Source: Symbiodinium natans (Eukaryota; Sar; Dinophyceae; Suessiales; Symbiodiniaceae). Taken from it: a DNA stretch of 23,304 nt. Both the position numbers and the translations under genes were made by a program. Position 1 is the first letter of the stretch. The number at the start of each line of letters is the position of its first letter. Under the pieces are notes generated by a model, which worked only from the letters and a program-made list of their open reading frames with translations, was not told the origin of the DNA and made no database searches. Positions 15,981-23,304 of the stretch are shown in pieces. Location of the stretch: assembly GCA_905221605.1 (NCBI GenBank), contig CAJNDS010002816.1:126001-149304 (forward strand), read 5' to 3'.

Positions 15981-17480
15981 TCAGAGCGCGCCCAGGACGC
16001 CAGTCAGCAATCCAACAAACATTGACAATTGCGAGGTCGTGGTAGCATAACTTGCATCCTTGTAAAGTTGCAGGGACGTAGTCGTGGTGGTGGTTGCTGA
16101 GGGTGTTGTAGTGCTTGCTGTAACGCTGGAGAAACCCAAGTGCTGGCTGACCGAGCTCGAGTCGCCACCCTTACTTGGAGAACCCCAAGTCACCACCCTA
16201 CCATCCGATGTCTTGGCAGCAAAGGCGCAACAGGTGGAAAACACGGCGTCGACTCCCGAGGCCAAGTGGGTGCTGACGGAGCTCGAGTCGCCACCTGCAG
16301 TCTCATCACCCCAGGTCGCAACGCTGCCATCGGATTTCTTCGCAGCAAAGGCAAACGGGGTGGAATAAATGGTGTCGACGCCAGAGGTCAAGTAGTCGCT
16401 GACCGAGCTCGAGTCGCCACCATACAAGGAGTATCCCCAAGTCACCACGCTACCATCCGATTTCTTGGCAGCAAAGGCACTGCCTGTGGAGTATATGGTT
16501 TCCACGCCAGAGGTCAAGCGATCGCTGACCCAACTCGAGTCACCGCCGGAACGTGAAGAACCCCAAGTTACTACACTACCATCTGATTTCTTCGCTGCAA
16601 AGGCATAGTCGGTGGAGTATATGGTGTCGACTCCAGAGGTCAAGTGGTTGCTAACGGAGAAAGAATCGCCACCTGCACCGCCCCAGGTCACGACACTGCC
16701 ATCGGATTTCTTCGCAGCAAAGGCTTCAGTGTTGGAGTAAATCACTTCAACTCCTGAGGTCAGCTGGTCGTTGACCGAGTAGGAGTCGCCACCGTCACTT
16801 GCATCACCCCAAGTCACCACGCTACCATCCGATTTCTTGGCAGCAAAGGCACAGCAGGTGGAGTAAATGGTGTCGACTCCAGAGGTCAAGTGCTGGCTGA
16901 CAGACCTCGAGTCGCCACCCTTACTTGGAGAACCCCAAGTCACCACGCTACCATCTGATTTCTTCACAGCAAAGGCGTACCAGGTGGAGTAGATGGTTTC
17001 GACTCCAGAAGCCAGGGGCCGGCTGACCAACTTCGAGCTGCCACCTGCACTTGAAGCACCCCAGGTCACAACACTGCCATCGGATTTCTTCGCAGCAAAA
17101 GCTTCAGTGTTGGAGCAAATCATTTCTACTCCAGACAGCAACTCCTCGTTGACCCAGTACGAATCGCCTTCAGATCCATCTGCAGATGTGCTGACCATTT
17201 GATTGCCACCCTGACTTGGAGAACCCCAAGTATGCACACTACCATCATACTTCTTGGCAGCGAAGGCATACGAAGTGGAGTATATGGTGTCGACTCCAGA
17301 GGTCACGAAGTACGCGGCGCTGACTAGTGAGCCACCATCTTCTGAATCACCCCAGGCCACAACACTACCATCGGACATCTTGGCAGCAAAGGCATGTAAG
17401 GTGGAGTAAACCGCATCGACCGTGCCTGGTTCCGCGCGAAGGAGCGGCTGACAGCAAATCAGGGTCAACAAGCCCAGCAT
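15981..17480 (-). CDS. secreted/anchored RCC1-like repeat protein, ten repeats
   Basis: Intact single-exon frame of 499 residues. ATG 17480 is chosen because it opens directly on a signal peptide (MLGLLTLICCQPLLRA, likely cleaved before EPG); the seven codons before it contain no ATG. Ten repeats of about 42 residues follow. Each holds FAAKKSDGSVVTWG, then a variable loop, GGDS..VS..L, then SGVDTIYST. This matches the RCC1/RCC1_2 style (h-x-f-A-l-k-x-D-G-x-v-x-x-W-G), which forms beta-propeller blades. The second repeat has an 11-13 residue insertion; the last is shortened. The tail is Ser/Thr-rich (TTTPSATTTTTTS) and ends in a hydrophobic segment (LSMFVGLLTGVLGAL), as in a GPI-anchor signal or short membrane anchor. 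Role unknown; surface location is inferred. A CA microsatellite lies about 50 bases upstream of the start. Confidence 0.8.
   Translation of the reverse strand: MLGLLTLICCQPLLRAEPGTVDAVYSTLHAFAAKMSDGSVVAWGDSEDGGSLVSAAYFVTSGVDTIYSTSYAFAAKKYDGSVHTWGSPSQGGNQMVSTSADGSEGDSYWVNEELLSGVEMICSNTEAFAAKKSDGSVVTWGASSAGGSSKLVSRPLASGVETIYSTWYAFAVKKSDGSVVTWGSPSKGGDSRSVSQHLTSGVDTIYSTCCAFAAKKSDGSVVTWGDASDGGDSYSVNDQLTSGVEVIYSNTEAFAAKKSDGSVVTWGGAGGDSFSVSNHLTSGVDTIYSTDYAFAAKKSDGSVVTWGSSRSGGDSSWVSDRLTSGVETIYSTGSAFAAKKSDGSVVTWGYSLYGGDSSSVSDYLTSGVDTIYSTPFAFAAKKSDGSVATWGDETAGGDSSSVSTHLASGVDAVFSTCCAFAAKTSDGRVVTWGSPSKGGDSSSVSQHLGFSSVTASTTTPSATTTTTTSLQLYKDASYATTTSQLSMFVGLLTGVLGAL
16189..17420 (-). repeat. ten tandem ~126-base coding repeats with a three-repeat super-period
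   Basis: The RCC1-like repeats are also conserved as DNA. On the plus strand each has CCCCA(A/G)GTCAC...CCATC.GATTTCTT.GCAGCAAAGGC. Three sequence types recur in order: CTGCCATCGG with TTCTTCGCAGC at about 17058, 16681 and 16312; TACCATC(T)GATTTCTTC at about 16933 and 16561; TACCATCCG with TTCTTGGCAGC at about 16807 and 16435. This gives a super-unit of about 375 bases. Confidence 0.75.
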
Positions 17481-17528
17481 GGCAGTGTCAGCACTGCTCA
17501 AAACCTATGGCCCCTTTGGGTTGGTGAC

Positions 17529-17570
17529 ACACGGGGACACACACACACACCCACACACACACACACACAC
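17529..17570. repeat. CA dinucleotide microsatellite
   Basis: CACA run with a few interruptions (GGGGA, CCC), starting 49 bases upstream of the RCC1-like start codon. Confidence 0.9.
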
Positions 17571-18770
17571 GATGCTCTCAATCCCAAAATAGGCGACAAC
17601 AAATCAGAATGCATCAAAGACCTGTTGTTGTCATGTGGTTCGAAGTTCGTTGTGCTTTGGAACGTTTGGAATGCCTTCGCTTGTCCTTGTGTCGTGGTAG
17701 ATATGAGCCGCAAGTACATTACACTGAAGGACTGAAGGTAGTCGATTGCATACTGTATCTACCATTATAATCCATTATATCATATCCATATTAGAAACCG
17801 ATTATATCAATAGGATTAAATTATATGGTTACGATTACGTTTGATTGTTTATGTGAATTATGTGATGAAAGAATATGTCAGATGCACCATTCTTACTCTT
17901 CAGCATGTCCACTCACACCCCCTGCCTAGACACGAAACCCTAAAGCCTAAACCCTAACCCTAGATGCTGGAAGACATGCCCCAGTAGACCACTGTAGCCT
18001 GCGGGCTGCGTCCCTCGTGGCTGTAAACTTTTCACTGCTACCTAGGCACCAGACAGCCGCGACACTTTGTAGATTAGGAAAGGTCAGCACGTAGCCCTCG
18101 TGATCAGCAGAAAGCATGACTGGAACCGTTTGTGCTCTCTATGATCTTTGTGCTTTTCTCCTGTCCAAGTTGTCTCAGAGATTGTCGTCATTTCAGTGAA
18201 TACACGTGATTCTAGCATTCTCAGCACTCCATACTTCGGTTTTGTGATCAAGTCATGCATATCTCCAACAAAAATGGAATGAACCACCAGCGGCAAGCAG
18301 ACAACATGTACTTCGGACATCTTGAGACCCCGTGTTTGATGAACAGAGATGAACAGGGCACAAGTTGTCGGGGCCTGGGATGTGGTACGGCGGACCTTGG
18401 TGATACCGGAGTGCAGTTCAGGTCAAGTGAAAAGATGCCCACGGTGGTTGGAGTGGAGGCTCATCCCAAACGCTCCAAAAGAAAGAGCGAGGTTGTAATG
18501 GTGTGAGCAGGAAACTCTCTTCAGGAGTCCATCGACAGATCCAGATCTGATCGAAGGCCTGCATTGGCGGTGAGCAGCGCCTTTCTAGCAAGGCTGGGGC
18601 AAGGCAACTCGTGAAGTTCCCGCACCTTGATGCCAGGAGCCACAACAACATCCTCGTTCCCCAGGCCCCCTTGCGACGCTCGAACAGCGCCGCGATGAGC
18701 ACAGCCTATCGTAGTACGGCACGTTAACAAAACGGCGACGCTGAGACAGGCACATCCCCCGGCCCTAAAC
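17571..18770. other. no supported gene; AT-rich patch
   Basis: 17745-17880 is clearly AT-rich with ATTATAT-type words. Several short frames at 18084-18823 on both strands overlap each other and have no domain. A short telomere-like patch is listed separately. Confidence 0.45.
17935..17963. repeat. telomere-like motif, C-rich strand
   Basis: AAACCCTAAAGCCTAAACCCTAACCC on the plus strand: four units with two changes. Confidence 0.85.
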
Positions 18771-18960
18771 TCTCTCAAAACCAACCCAAAAACCCTCGAC
18801 CCCTGAACCCTACGCCCGCGCACGGCAACTCAGAGCGCAGCCCCACCGTTTACGCTCCAGGGCCTCAGGGTCTGGAGGTTTAGGGCCAGGGCAAGGAGCT
18901 AGGGTTTCAGGGGCTTATGGGGTGTTTGGGGAATTTGGAATTTGGAGTTCGGACGCACGC
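18760..18960. repeat. degenerate telomere-like motifs in both orientations
   Basis: The left part has C-rich units (GGCCCTAAACTC, AACCCTCGACCCCTGAACCCTA); the right part has G-rich units (GGTTTAGGGCC, CTAGGGTTTCAGGGG). This is the same G/C opposition as seen more cleanly at 22163-22486, but with the orientation reversed. Confidence 0.6.
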
Positions 18961-20083
18961 TTTGCTGCTTAAAGTGTTGGTCCTTTTCGGGCTTGGGGTC
19001 TTTCGTAAATCAGCTCTCTACACGATGGTCTTTTCGAAGTGCTTTGAATATCAGGCTGGGATCCAACAAGGGGCCACGATTTAGGAACTTGAGCTAAGTT
19101 GCCACAACAAATATACCATGCTGTTTGCTATGGCAGGTGAATTGAAGCTCCTTAACAAGAGCTGGTGCAGGTTTCAGGGTTTCGGGCTTCCGAGTATCTT
19201 TGAAGACCCGTGCCTGAGGCTCCCACAGCTCCTGTGCAACTGTAGGGTTTAGGGCTTAGGGTTCAGCAGCTCCCGTTCGAGCAATCTCTGGTAGAGATGC
19301 TGTTTCGACACTCTAGACCAAAGCCACCCACCCAGAGGAAGGCCACCCACCCAGCGAGTCTCAAAACATAAAGGAATATGCAGTTGTATATTTTTCACCA
19401 GAGAGCCCTGTCCCCAACCTCACTCTGTCCTCATGTTGTTTGTTTCGGGCACGAACAACGAAAAAAAGAACACCTAATGTTGTTGTTCTTCTAGTACTCG
19501 GCTATCTATACAAGAATCACATTCTGTCGTGGTTTAGCGTTTTGGAGTTAGGGGTTTAGGTGGGTCTCAAGTGAAAGGGTGGATTCCCAAAATGGACTCC
19601 CTAATATTCCCCCGAACCACTATAATCCTCATTCTACGTATTCCACAAAAGGAACCACTAGACTGGAGCCAAGTACCTCTGCGGCTGTTTGGGTTTAGGA
19701 TTTAGCGCATAGAAGTGCTAGGCTTTCCTGCGGCCCGAAAACGTCTCAGGATGAACGCCTGGCCCTAAACCGCTATGACGCGCCCCTGGTGGGCTTCTGT
19801 GAACCTTGATCTGTGAACTCCTTGCCTGCAAGCACGAACCTAAACCCAGCAAGCAAGAAATGGAAGACTCAAGTGCTCTTCGAACTCAAGATCACCCAGT
19901 AGAATGATGTGTGGAAGACACTTCCATGCCGAGCCAGGCGACTGCTGCTACTGCTGCTGCTGTCCTGCGGGATCCAAGCTCCTCGCAGATGGAAGTCTGG
20001 ACTGTGGGATTTCAGGAGGAGGGTTTAGAGTTTAGGGTTCTGGGCTAAATGTTTGGGGTCTACAAACCAAAGTTCAGGGACAA
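18961..20083. other. no gene seen; scattered telomere-like motifs
   Basis: Telomere-like G-rich motifs at 19243-19263, 19545-19558, 19689-19704 and 20021-20041. A 13-base direct repeat (GCCACCCACCCAG) occurs twice at about 19323-19359, and a short CTG/CTA triplet patch at 19940-19962. No coding frame. Confidence 0.5.
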
Positions 20084-20451
20084 GTGACAAGTGCAACAGA
20101 GAACTTGCCTACTGGCACCAATTTGCAAGTCTGGCAAACAAGCATACTGCAGCATACCTATGAAAGGGCAGACGGACTGCGGTGTTCGAAATCCAGTCAG
20201 CTGAGCGACGATGAAATGATGCCCCGAATGTTGGATACCCCACAGCTCATTTACCCCTACACGAGCCATACACCCTCATCAACACTAATTGCTAACCCCC
20301 ACACCCTAAGCTCTAATCCGACCCCGAAACCCAAAGGGAAGCCCTTTTCAAAGGCAGCAACCAGTCCTGGAGCCATGGCCGCAGGACGGGGCTTCCTGCC
20401 CAGGTGCTATCATTCTCTGGCTCTGGTTGGCTTGGCATCTTCCAAATTCGA

Positions 20452-21060
20452 TTAATTTCCCGCCTTTGAAAAAGCATAATAGCATTTTTTCTCTGATCCA
20501 ATCTGTTATAGAATTTCCTCATATTAGAAGCGACATTTCCTTCTTTTAAATTTCCTTCGAATCTCCGTACCCTGGCTTAGTTTAAACTTGTTGCAGCACT
20601 TTCATTATAAAACATAGAAATGAATTATTAAAAATGCCCTTTCCTAGTTCTCCACTTTTCAATCCTACCAATTTATAAACATAAACTTTTGTTTCGCAAT
20701 TCGAGATATTTCCAATTATTCTTGCAAGCATCACAATTAAAAATCCGTTGACTATTCCCGTAAGGGACTTCTGTTATTCAATATCTCAATAGCACACTAA
20801 TCAATCCGAACTTCGAAGATTTCTATTCCCCAAAAATCCAACGATTCAAAATAGTCCAGAGGCCTTTTGTGTCAGGTATACCAGCTGAAAAATACAATCG
20901 AATTGAGTCAATCGGGACACTATAAAGCAGCCAATAGGGTCTAGACTTATCCAATAATATCCCATTGAATAGGGGCGCAATTTACTCCATGATGGTTTAA
21001 TTTAATATTCCATCAGTAACCAAGCTACTGTAGCTCGAACAAGCTGATCGAAGGCAAAAT
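20452..21060. other. AT-rich island without genes
   Basis: Sharp change in composition: counted 60-base lines have 15-20 G+C (25-33%), rising to about 42% near 20900, whereas the flanks are GC-balanced. No open frame of 60 codons lies inside, and no telomere motif, microsatellite or recognised RNA is present. It could be an inserted element, organelle-derived DNA or a structural/regulatory region; nothing seen decides among these. Confidence 0.6.
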
Positions 21061-21136
21061 TCAACCTCGAAGTGCCCTAACTTTATCATGAGCTTGGACC
21101 AACAAAAAGAAGTCGTCTGCAGTATGTACATGTGAT

Positions 21137-21451
21137 TCATGTGATGGTGGTGGTGTGAGCCGGTTCTCTGTTACTCAGAGCTAGCACAGCAGCCTGAACC
21201 CACCCAGACTGTATGCAAGGGGCAAGGACATGAAATAGAAGGTGTACGAGTGGCAGGAGAGAAACCACCCAGCTGAAGTTCAAACCCTGGCCCCCAAAAC
21301 CCTGACATCTCGACTCGCTGGGTCCAGATTGCTCAGCTGTCTGGTCAAGACGCTGCCCCACATGAAGCTCTCTCACAGGTATGTATTGCGATGATGCAGA
21401 GCTGTCACTGCATCGATATCCATGCCAGCAAAATTCAGTAAGGGCGGACAT
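21137..21451 (-). CDS. small ORF of uncertain reality, 104 residues
   Basis: ATG 21451 to stop 21137. The product begins MSALTEFCWHGYRCSDSS and has one hydrophobic segment (VVSLLPLVHLLFHVLAP) that could span a membrane. No family recognised and no supporting neighbour. Confidence 0.2.
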   Translation of the reverse strand: MSALTEFCWHGYRCSDSSASSQYIPVRELHVGQRLDQTAEQSGPSESRCQGFGGQGLNFSWVVSLLPLVHLLFHVLAPCIQSGWVQAAVLALSNREPAHTTTIT

Positions 21452-21621
21452 CAGGAGGTGGCTGCACGGAGCTCGCCGTACGTGTTCTCACTAGGTATCG
21501 CTTCAGTGCGCACCGAGAAAACTCCGTGCCAATGCTTCTCCTGACACGGAAAGGCTCGCTGCTGACCATGACGCGAGCAACGACAAAGGGGGTTTGCAAC
21601 GTCTTTATTGCTTCTGACCAT

Positions 21622-21646
21622 AATCCCTAAACCCTAAACCCTACAC
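21622..21646. repeat. telomere-like motif, C-rich strand
   Basis: About three CCCTAAA units on the plus strand. Confidence 0.9.
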
Positions 21647-21715
21647 TCTAAGAGGCATTGCTTGTGGGGTTTGAACGACTCTTGAAGCAAGCTGGGTATT
21701 GTGGTTTCAAGACTC

Positions 21716-22015
21716 CTATCCCAGCACGCTGTGCAGAGGTTGCAGAGCCGTACATCTGCACTCAGTCCATTCTGTGCGTTGCAGCCCTTCTGCCCTTGAT
21801 GGACAAAACACCTGGCCAAGTGACAGGTTTCTTCTTCGCATGTCACATGGAAGACCCGCCCAAGTGGCCAAGTGATGTTCCTTCTCCATGAAAGCCACGA
21901 CCGCACTCTGTGAAAGATCAAAGTGAGCAATGCTAACAAAGCAACTGTTGGATTGGGGCAACGGTATGAAAAGTGCCTCAAGGGCCGCTAGAGCATATAG
22001 CAATGTCTTCTTCAT
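21716..22015 (-). CDS. possible small secreted protein, 99 residues
   Basis: ATG 22015 to stop 21716. The N-terminus MKKTLLYALAALEALFIPL has the shape of a signal peptide (two lysines, then a hydrophobic core). The remainder includes LSQSAVVAFMEKEHHLATW and several cysteines; no domain is known. Another minus frame over the same bases (21634-21900) is Cys-rich (CEEETCHLARCF, RLCNLCTACWD), so a spliced product switching frame is conceivable. The ORF lies between telomere-like arrays. Confidence 0.25.
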   Translation of the reverse strand: MKKTLLYALAALEALFIPLPQSNSCFVSIAHFDLSQSAVVAFMEKEHHLATWAGLPCDMRRRNLSLGQVFCPSRAEGLQRTEWTECRCTALQPLHSVLG

Positions 22016-22162
22016 TGCCTCACGTAAGCACCAGGCAAAAGGGTCTTCAGATGCAACAACAAAAGCCTAAGCTCTTTTGTTTTTGTTGTTCTACACTTTG
22101 ACGGGGGGAAACATAGGGCTCGCCCTTTCACACCAAGCCTGCTTCAGAGCAGGGCAGACTCG

Positions 22163-22295
22163 TTTAGGGTTTAGGGTTTAGGGTTTAGGGTTTAGGGTTT
22201 AGGGTTTAGGGTTTAGGGTTTAGGGTTTAGGGTTTAGGGTTTAGGGTTTAGGGTTTAGGGTTTAGGGTTTAGGGTTTAGGGTTTAGGGTTTAGGG
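22163..22295 (+). repeat. perfect interstitial telomere array (TTTAGGG)19
   Basis: Nineteen exact tandem copies of TTTAGGG, the plant/dinoflagellate-type telomere repeat, bounded by unique sequence on both sides. This is the G-rich strand reading left to right, as at a right-hand chromosome end. Confidence 0.97.
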
Positions 22296-22416
22296 TTGGG
22301 ACAAGGGAGGGCTGATGGGGTTTAAGTGGCTGGGTTTGAACACATATCGAAGGCTTCATGGCTCTCGAAGCTGTCGGTCCGATCCGACTGTCAGACCTCA
22401 AGAAAGGCGACCACAC
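22296..22416. other. 121-base unique spacer between facing telomere arrays
   Basis: Non-repetitive sequence beginning TTGGGACAAGGGAGGGC and ending GGCGACCACAC. No coding frame or inverted repeat recognised. Confidence 0.8.
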
Positions 22417-22486
22417 AAACCCTAAACCCTAAACCCTAAACCCTAAACCCTAAACCCTAAACCCTAAACCCTAAACCCTAAACCCT
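22417..22486 (-). repeat. perfect interstitial telomere array (AAACCCT)10
   Basis: Ten exact copies of AAACCCT on the plus strand (AGGGTTT on minus). The orientation is opposite to the array at 22163-22295. Confidence 0.97.
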
Positions 22487-22620
22487 AGACCTACTACTTT
22501 GGGGTCCCTGGAGGCCCCATGAATCCTACTTTGGGCTACTTTGCAGGAAATCAAGAAGCAGAGCCGGCCTGCGCCGGTGACGACAGTGACATGTTCCAAA
22601 AGCACGTCGCTGAGTTTTTA

Positions 22621-22738
22621 CCCGAAACCCTAAACCCTACACCGTAAGCCGTAAACCGTAAACCGTGAACCCCTAACCCCTAACCCCTACTCCCTCAACC
22701 CTAAAACCTTAAACCCCTAAACCCTCTTCATCCCTAAT
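22621..22738. repeat. degenerate telomere-like motifs, C-rich strand
   Basis: Begins with exact CCCTAAA units and decays through CCGTAAA, CCCCTAA and CCCTCAA forms. This shows the range of variants that also occur elsewhere in the window. Confidence 0.85.
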
Positions 22739-22837
22739 CCCAGATTGCGACCCGTGGCTTCCCAGCTTCTCTGTACACAACATTGCGCGCTTGTGCACAG
22801 CCAACCCTTTTCTGGATGGGTCCTGCTTCGGGTTTGC

Positions 22838-22880
22838 AGGGGTTTAGGGTTTAGGGTCTACGGTTTTGGGTTCAGGATTT
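22838..22880. repeat. telomere-like motif, G-rich strand
   Basis: GGGGTTTAGGGTTTAGGGTC followed by decayed units (GGTTTTGGG, GGATTTGG). Confidence 0.85.
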
Positions 22881-23304
22881 GGTGGGGCGGCCGTTGCACA
22901 CCTTAAAAGCTCATGCCACTCGGCCACCCATCCCAGTGCAAGTTATAGGCTTCCACTACTCTTCTTCTCCTCTTCTCAGCCCCCAGACGATGGTTTGTCC
23001 AATATTCCTTATGCCCAGACCTTGTGCGCACTCAGTCCTGTGCTAAACCTGTAATGACGTCATGTCGAGTCTAGCAGCGTAGAGGATCAGTTTTGACAAG
23101 AGTGATCGCGGGATGCTGGACAGGACAAGTGCAGGATCTTGCATGGATATGGGCCATGCGACCGTGTGGTACCACGAGAGATTGTGCAGACAAATATATT
23201 GCGTCTCTGTTAGAGCTTGACTTGCGCACCGCCTCCCCAGTCTGCCCACAAAACATCCTAAAAGCAGGAGATCCGTCTGCAAAGCAAAATACATGGCATC
23301 CCTA
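22881..23304. other. no supported gene
   Basis: Short overlapping frames on both strands (22866-23054 plus, 23043-23294 minus) with no domain or repeat content. Nothing else is recognised up to the window end. Confidence 0.45.

Noticed and set aside
16084-16556. Plus-strand frames opposite the RCC1-like gene
   Set aside because: Repeat shadows on the opposite strand of a gene with a signal peptide and clear repeats.
19590-19601. CCAAAATGG-ACT resembling the reverse complement of the spliced leader
   Set aside because: About nine matching bases only, with no gene next to it.
20189-20205. GTTCGAAATCC resembling a tRNA B box
   Set aside because: No matching A box, cloverleaf or acceptor stem could be traced around it.
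22044-22091. AACAACAAAAG ... CTTTTGTTTTTGTTGTT inverted repeat
   Set aside because: Short, A/T-rich and imperfect; no sign of a transposon end, terminator or RNA gene.

Overview
This looks like nuclear DNA of a dinoflagellate, most likely a Symbiodiniaceae-type alga. The reasons are: few genes in much non-coding sequence; telomere-type TTTAGGG/CCCTAAA motifs scattered in both orientations across the window; a frame-consistent GC-AG intron with AG at the exon end, as known in dinoflagellates; and secreted or surface-type proteins built from internal repeats (RCC1-like, and Cys-rich/Ig-like modules). No bacterial operon, Shine-Dalgarno site, CRISPR array, IS element or convincing tRNA/rRNA gene was seen. 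The organism call is an inference from style; no marker gene is present.

Layout. 1-690: C-rich low-complexity DNA with a 45-C run and degenerate telomere-like heptamers. 690-1535: microsatellite and a G-rich minisatellite. 1536-4671 (minus): a multi-exon gene for a Cys-rich modular protein whose homologous domains recur along the gene; comparing the copies lets three introns be placed. 4925-5875 (minus): a four-exon model for an unrecognised 215-residue protein. 5940-7130: telomere-like motifs, microsatellites and a roughly 550-base polypyrimidine block. 7534-8670 (minus): weak signs of another intron-containing gene. 8900-9130: alternating GC and triplet repeats. 9800-11340: a few short protein-like frames of unknown status. 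11987-12077: a perfect 13-unit CCCTCAA array, a one-base variant of the telomere unit. 13076-13863 (minus): a phytanoyl-CoA dioxygenase-family gene with one apparent frameshift. 15981-17480 (minus): an intact intronless gene for a secreted or anchored protein of ten RCC1-like repeats. 17580-20450: mostly non-coding with degenerate telomere motifs. 20452-21060: an AT-rich island. 21600-22880: telomere-motif-rich DNA with a perfect (TTTAGGG)19 array facing a perfect (AAACCCT)10 array. 22880-23304: nothing recognised.

All four reasonably supported genes lie on the minus strand, in keeping with the unidirectional gene clusters typical of dinoflagellates. They share no obvious pathway. Two of them (the repeat-domain gene and the RCC1-like gene) encode internally duplicated proteins of probable extracellular or surface type; the dioxygenase is a metabolic enzyme. 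The strongest unusual signals are the facing telomere arrays, the three-repeat higher-order structure in the RCC1-like gene, and the duplicated domain set with a mixture of GT-AG and GC-AG introns.
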